From: Ceratopteris richardii
Lineage: Eukaryota > Streptophyta > Polypodiopsida > Polypodiales > Pteridaceae
Assembly: GCA_020310875.1 (NCBI GenBank)
Contig: CM035408.1
Span: 146,529,907 to 146,593,906, forward strand
DNA length: 64,000 bases
Direction of reading: 5' to 3'
The notes under the pieces were generated by a model. The model was not told where the DNA came from. It did not search any database and was given only the letters and a program-made list of their open reading frames with translations. Position numbers and translations under genes: made by a program. This document shows, in pieces, positions 58,233 to 64,000 of the stretch. Position 1 is the stretch's first letter, and every line of letters begins with the position of its first letter.

Positions 58233-58497
58233 AGGTTCAGCTTCTTCTCAAGTTTTGGTTTTTCGCATCGCGGCACGCGTGCACTTTAACAGTGCAAATC
58301 GACTTCGAAGCATAGAAGTGTGAATTTCAGCAGCCCGGAAACATTTCCATCAGGTGCGCTGGGGTTTTACCCCCATTTCGAAGCCATTCGTGCAGTCAAA
58401 ATTGCCATCAGAGTGACGGTTTGTGAGCTGAAATTTCAGCACTCATTTCAGCTTTCGTCGAAGTGAAGATTTTGTCAAATTCTTGTTCCTTAGTGAA

Positions 58498-61400
58498 ATG
58501 GTGGGCAGCAATGACTTGTTTGGCATGCTTCAAGCTGAAGATAAGCTTGATGGGACCAACTATCTGATGTGGTCTTACATGATGAAGCATGTTCTTGTTG
58601 CAAAACAACTTTGGAACATAGTGGCAGATGTAGATCGAAGACCGGCAGGTGCTTCGACTTCACAGTCTACTATCACAGATGGAGCTTCTTCTTCGAGTAC
58701 AATGGTTTCTCCTTCTCCACCTACACAGGAGTAGCTTAGATGGGATGGAAAAGATGCTCAAGCTCATGCTTTGATTGCGCTTTCAGTGAAGCGTCATATA
58801 GTTCCACACATTCGGTCATGTTCTACATCACGACAGGCATGGGACATTCTTGCTTCTTTGTATGCCATGCGTAATGAAGCACGTGTTGCATATTTGAGGA
58901 AGCAACTTGAGGATGTATGTATGGCTGAAAATGAGTCAGTGGATGTGTATGTGACACGCATCAAGGACTTGAAAGAGCAATTGGCAAACATAGATGAGAT
59001 CATTCCGGATGCATCACTCATTTCTACATTGTTGAAAGGATTACCAGAATCTTTTCAAAGCTTTGCTACTACACTCCGTTTGGTTGCAAAAGGAAATCCT
59101 AATATGTATGCATTTGATGAGGTTGTGTCTCTTCTTTTGCAAGAAGAGCAATCTAGAGTGATTAGGAGTGGTTTGATTGAGGGAACGCAAGCACTTGCTA
59201 TCTCACAAAAGGGGAAAAGCAAGTATGGTTCAGCTTTTGGTTCATCAAAACCAAAGCCTCAAGCTTCCTCTTCCACTCATTCCTCTAATGATGGTGATTT
59301 GCAAAAGAAGAAGAGATGCAAATATTGCCGGAAGGCTGGTCATACTATTGATGAGTGTAGAAAGCTTGCTAAACACAATGAAAAGAAGAAGGAATCGGGC
59401 ATGTCTATTGCTGAAAATTCAGCAAATGCAAAGAATGATGAAGCTAACATGGCTCAAGATTTTTGGGCATGTGTTGTTACATGTCATTATGATGCTTCTT
59501 TACATTCTAAATGTATGGTTGTGAGTGAGGCTGATTCGGATTGGTTCTTTGATAGTGGTGCTTCAAAGCACATAACATCATGCAAAAGATTTTTTGCCTC
59601 TTTGAAAGATGCACCTAAAGGAGGACATGTGGTGTGTGCAAACAATGCCTCTTATCCTATTATTGGAGTAGGAGAAATTGAGCTTACGGCTGCAAATGGA
59701 GGAGTGATTCTCTTGAAAAATGCATTGTATGTGCCCGGTATCAAGAAGAACTTAATTTGAGTTCCGTTGATTGCCAAAGCTGAACTTCATGTACACTTTG
59801 TTGATGATAAGTGTATGGTTCATGATTTCAGCAATGGTGATGTTATCGTGATGTCCGGTACATTATGTAATGGTTTGTATCGCATGGATACATACAAGAG
59901 GGCTGCCTCGAATGCCTTAGTTGTTCATACTTCTTCCATGGCTGAAATGGAGCTTTGGCATGCTCGTTTTGGTCACTTGAACTTCAATAGTTTGCTCTAC
60001 TTGCAAAAGAAGGACATGGTTATTGGCTTGCCTACACTTGAGTCCATTGAAAATCATGCATGTGAAGGTTGCATTCTTGGAAAAATGCATCGTGCTTTTT
60101 TTCCAAAAGATAGTCATACACACACTACAAGAAAATTGCAACTTGTTCATAGTGATGTATGTGGTCCGGTCAAGACTCCATCTTTTGGGAAGCATGTATA
60201 TTTTGTTACCTTCATTGATGATGCTACTCGCCATACATGGGTGTATCCTATGAAAGCAAAGAATGAGGTATTTTCTTGCTTCAAAGCATTTTTAGCTATG
60301 GCTGAAAATTTTTCTTCACAAAAGCTTTTGACTCTACGCACGGATCGTGGTGGGGAATACATGTCACGTGAGTTTAATGCTTTTCTTCGTGAAAGAGGTA
60401 TTTCACACCAATGTACGGTGCCATATACACCTCAACAAAATGGTGTTTCCGAGCGTAAAAATAGAACTCTACTTGAAATGGCACGATGTATGGTTAAAGG
60501 AAAGCATCTTCCTCATAAGTTTTGGATGGAAGCGGTCATGTGTGCAAACTATGTGTTGAATCGCTGCCCTACAAAAGCATTGAGAGTCATCACTCCTTAT
60601 GAGGCTTGGAATGGTCATAAGCCTATGGTTAGTCATATGCGTGTGTTTGGTTGTTTGGCATATGCTCTTGTGCCATCACAACAACGTCACAAACTTGATG
60701 ACAAGGCAAGGAAATGTATATTTGTTGGTTATAGTGCTGAAAGTAAGGGGTATTGGTTGTACCATCCATTGACGAACACAATTATTGTGAGTCGAGATGT
60801 GGTATTTGCTGAAAATTCAGTTTTCCCTCTACTTGAATGCAAAAAACTGCCAATAGTTAGCTCACAAGATGTGTTTGATACACTCATGCCTTTGTTCCAA
60901 AATGGTGCGCTTGACTATGGCCATGTAGACCAGCCAACTGAGGTTCAAAGGGCTAAAAAATTCCAGCCAAATAGGGCTGAAAATGCAGAGAATTTCCAGC
61001 CAAACATGGTTGAAAAAATTCAGCCAAAAATTATCAAAACTGTTGGAAATTTCCAGCCACATATGGCTGAACATTTGCGTCAAAATATGGCTGAAACTGA
61101 GCATGAAATTCAGCCCACGCATGATGTACATATTGAAGATGTTTTACATAATGAATGCATGTCTATCAAGAGTGCACAATCTATGCCAAAGTGGCTGAAA
61201 CAAACTTTGCAGGACAGCAAATTGAGTGCACCTTTACTTGGTAGAACAAGATCAAGCTCTCACCATGCATCAAGTAATTTTGTGGATTATTCTCTTATTG
61301 CTACAGCATGTAATGAAGAGCCACTTTCTTTTGAAGATGCATGTGAGGATCCACAATGGATGAGTGCTATGCAATCAGAAATGGATTCCATACATAAGAA

Positions 61401-62850
61401 TGGTACTTGGGAGTTATCTGAATTGCCAAAAGGAAAGAATGCCATTGGTACAAAGTGGGTTTACAAGATTGAGAGAAAATCTGATGGTAGCATTGATCGC
61501 TACAAAGCTAGATTGGTTGCCAAAGGATATGCACAACAATATGGCATTGACTATGAGGAAACTTTTGCACCTTCTTCACGCATGACTACCATTCGTACTG
61601 TGGTTGCATTAGCTGCCCATCGAGGTTGGAAAGTGCATCAATTGGACATAAAAACAGCCTTCTTGAATGGAGATTCGCAAGAAGAGGTCTATGTGAAGCA
61701 ACCTCCTGGATTTGCTATGAAAGGGAAAGAGCATATGGTTTGTCGCTTGCATAAAGCCTTGTATGGTCTCAAGCAAGCTCCACGTGCATGGTATGACAAA
61801 ATACATAAGCACTTGATTGCTCTTGGCTTCACATGTAGTCCGATTGAAAGCACACTCTATGTATGCAAAAATGGGGCTGATCTTATAGTGCTTGTTCTTT
61901 ATGTCGATGACATACTCTTGACTGGGTCATGTGATGCAAAACTTGACATTCTTATGGCTGATTTGCAGCATACTTTTGATGTCACTTATCTTGGTCTTTT
62001 GAGCTACTATATTGGCATCGAGTTTGTATCCGTTGAGGGGGGAATTGTTATGCATCAAGCCAAGTATGTTGAGAAACTACTTCAGCGTTTTGACTTTGAG
62101 GATTGTAAGCCAGTTTCCACACCAGTTGAGACAGGATTCAAGTTCTCAGTTGAGGATTCCAGTGATGCATTTGACACTTCTCTTTATCAACAAGCTGTGG
62201 GATGTCTTATATATGCATGCAACACAAGGCCGGATATACAGTATGCAGTTTCCCAGTTGAGTCGATTCATGCATAGCGCTGGCACTAAGCATTGGCAAGT
62301 GGTGAAACGTGTGTTTAGATATCTTCGAGGCACTTTGAGCTTAGGTCTCTTTTATGGCAGAGATGTTCAGCCATGCTTGCATGCTTTTACAGATAGTGAT
62401 TGGGCTGGTTGTTATGATACTCGCGTGTCCACTAGTGGTAATTGCTTTTTCCTTGGAGACTCATGCATATCTTGGTTGAGTAAGAAACAATCTACAGTGG
62501 CGACATCGAGTTGTGAAGCTGAGTACAAGGCAATTTTCACAACTACAGTGGAGTGTATATGGCTGAGACGCCTATTGATGGATCTTTGCATGGAGATTGA
62601 TGTTGCTACGCATATTCTCACAGATAGTCAGAGTGCTTTGGTTGTTGCATGAAACCCAGTGTTTCATGAACGGACCAAACATATTGAGGTGCATTATCAC
62701 TATGTGAGAGAGCGCCTTCATGCAGGAGATATTGATTTGGTATATGTGCCTACACAAGATAATGTGGAAGACATATTCACCAAAGCTCTTCCACGGGAAA
62801 AGTTTGAAGCTTTTCGCAAAGCTTTAGGCTTATTACCTTGTGGGGGCTGA
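58498..62850 (+). pseudogene. copia D gag-pol polyprotein with three in-frame stops
   Basis: A single frame of about 1450 codons broken only by TAG 58732-58734, TGA 59758-59760 and TGA 62650-62652. Order: gag (SNDLFGMLQAEDKLDGTNYL start; helical core; knuckle CKYCRKAGHTIDEC at about 59317), protease (WFFDSGASKHITS, about 59540), pre-integrase (LWHARFGHLNF), integrase (HSDVCGP, TDRGGEY, PQQNGVSERKNR: D-D-35-E), a linker with FQPN repeats (60949-61120), RT (VYKIERKSDGSIDRYKARLV; LYGLKQAPRAWYDKI; LYVDDILLTGS), RNase H (FTDSDWAGCYDTRVSTSGNC; ending DIFTKALPREKFEAF). At 62650 the expected codon is CGA (Arg), so a C-to-T change fits. Otherwise no frameshift. Likely inactive but could be mobilised in trans. 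Confidence 0.93.
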
Positions 62851-62885
62851 TCTGTCACTCCTTGTATGTGTTCACATCATTCACT

Positions 62886-62896
62886 CCAAGGGGGTT
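62886..62896 (+). promoter_or_regulatory. polypurine tract of copia D
   Basis: CCAAGGGGGTT just before the 3' LTR; short and pyrimidine-interrupted. Confidence 0.7.
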
Positions 62897-63190
62897 TGTT
62901 ACACTTATGTGTTCCTCGAGTAGCTTTGATGTGAACCTTTTCCCTATACATGGGCACTTTTTACTCTAGTGCTGGCTAGAGGTTTTTTCCCCATGTTACC
63001 ACATACTTGATACTCTCATATGTGGTGGTACTTTGTACTTAGGGATATTATTCAGCTCTTACTTTTAGTTCAGTTCATCGATCAATAGAGAGAGCTATTC
63101 CAACCATCGTCTTCTCCGTGTGTCTTGCTGCATTTGTGCTCCTTGTGTGTGCTTCTTGTGTGTCTCTCGCACTTCTACACACACCGAACA
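62897..63190 (+). repeat. 3' LTR of copia D
   Basis: Copy of 57926-58219, followed by AGATG. Confidence 0.95.
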
Positions 63191-63195
63191 AGATG

Positions 63196-64000
63196 AAGGG
63201 GCTCATTTGACTACAAACCAAAATCCCTATTCCATCGAGGCACTGGTGAGAGCTAGAGACGAAATCATGTGTAAAACTGCATGGCAATCTCTTGTTGACC
63301 AATCCTTCGTATACTCTCATATTGTTAATGTTGAGGAGAAACAGAGATGGGATGATATGCAAGATAAGGTAGATGAGGGAGATGGAAGAGTGACAAGAAG
63401 AAAAACTATAGAGAATGAGAAGAGAAATACTAATAATGAAAAAAGAGTGCAGTTTGAAGATAGTGCAAACCTATCTGAAGAAGAAAAAAGAAAACTAATT
63501 AAAGAAGGCAAGAAACCATTAGAAGAAGATAACCAAACACAAGAGAATAAAAAGATCCCAACTAAAGAAGAAAGGGAGAAAATTTCTAAAGAGGGAAAGA
63601 AACCTATAACTGAAAATAATCAAATTCAAAATAATAAAAATGATAAAAAAGATGATCAGAAGCAAGGAGAGGAAAAAGGAAAGAAGAAAGTGAGGAAGAA
63701 TCCAAGAGCAATTGTGATCTTGGAGCTCGAGAAAAAGAATGATGCTCGATAGACTCTTAATGACATATTACTAAAAAGCCAAGTCACTGTGTCCCTTGAG
63801 AAAATGCTTTCGATCGCAAAACTCGAGTTCAAGGATAGCTTTATAACACTTATTTAGAAGAAGATGGTTTCCACTACCTGAGGACGAGGATATGTAAGAT
63901 GTTGCAGAGGAAACCTTAGCAATGAATGAGGCTCTAACATTAAGTGATAGCAATTATGATGAAGAAGAGGATATTAGAATAGGAAGTGTAAACAAGAACT
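63196..64000 (+). pseudogene. gypsy E gag/protease region, right part, runs off the window
   Basis: Plus frame open to 63752: YSIEALVRARDEIMCKTAWQ, SHIVNVEEKQRWDDMQDKVD, then a strongly charged Lys/Glu region with a repeated unit around EEKRKLIKEGKKPLEEDNQ and REKISKEGKKPITENNQ (two ~35-residue copies), ending NPRAIVILELEKKNDAR. After the stop at 63750-63752 the same frame continues (TLNDILLKSQVTVSLEKML; FKDSFITLI), resembling the LL-x-x-x-VTVSLxxLL segment just before gypsy proteases, with further stops to the window end. Joined to 57579-57925 across copia D. Confidence 0.55.

Larger units (their letters stand above)
57926..63190 (+). mobile_element. copia D: nearly complete Ty1/copia element
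   Basis: 5265 bp with 294-bp LTRs (57926-58219, 62897-63190), a primer site at 58221, one gag-pol frame (58498-62850) with three stops, a polypurine tract (CCAAGGGGGTT, about 62886-62896) and an exact AGATG duplication (57921-57925, 63191-63195). The LTRs differ at about six positions by eye (about 2%), so it is among the younger insertions here. Confidence 0.95.

Overview
The window is nuclear DNA of a land plant with a large, AT-rich genome packed with LTR retrotransposons. The signs are Ty1/copia elements primed by initiator-Met tRNA, Ty3/gypsy elements with a tRNA-Asp-type primer site, and one intron-containing host gene. The species is not determined; a fern or gymnosperm-like genome is a guess from repeat density only. 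No tRNA, rRNA or CRISPR array was found.

Layout. (1) 1-16,630: a repeat-rich block whose two sides carry related subterminal repeats in inverted orientation, possibly one old DNA transposon. Inside it are a deleted minus-strand copia copy (815-2381, TSD TGACT), a 33-bp minisatellite (2727-3340) and copia element A (4766-15654). A non-autonomous gypsy-like element, LARD1 (8420-14345, TSD CTTGG), sits inside A. (2) 16,635-47,315: copia element C, split twice. First it holds deletion-derivative copia B (17227-20988). Then it holds a giant minus-strand gypsy element, GY1 (22151-46250, TSD ATGAT), which itself contains a second non-autonomous element, LARD2 (27743-35191, TSD AGGGT). (3) 47,316-55,207: the only host locus, a four-exon 3-ketodihydrosphingosine reductase gene on the minus strand (49787-52981), with plain intergenic DNA on both sides. 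(4) 55,208-64,000: a truncated copia (C2) carrying a solo LTR (56238-57178, TSD CTTAT), then a gypsy gag region split by a nearly intact copia element D (57926-63190, TSD AGATG).

The most unusual object is GY1. Without LARD2 it is about 16.6 kb. Its pol reads PR-RT-RNase H-(two H2C2 zinc fingers)-INT, followed in frame by a second retropepsin domain (DSGA) and a basic tail with repeated IWVPKK-like motifs. Downstream, in the env position, is a further ~4.4 kb open region (ORF3) with a pro-rich middle, a coiled coil and a C-terminal domain I do not recognise. LARD1 has LTR stretches, a primer site and an ATCGCGAT-core leader repeat like those of GY1. The only reading frame it keeps resembles the second-protease/IWVPKK part with the catalytic Asp missing. 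The two therefore look like an autonomous element and its non-autonomous partner.

Almost all transposon frames carry stops or frameshifts, so apart from the reductase gene they are annotated as pseudogenes. All identities and divergences are judged by eye; no alignment or database search was run.
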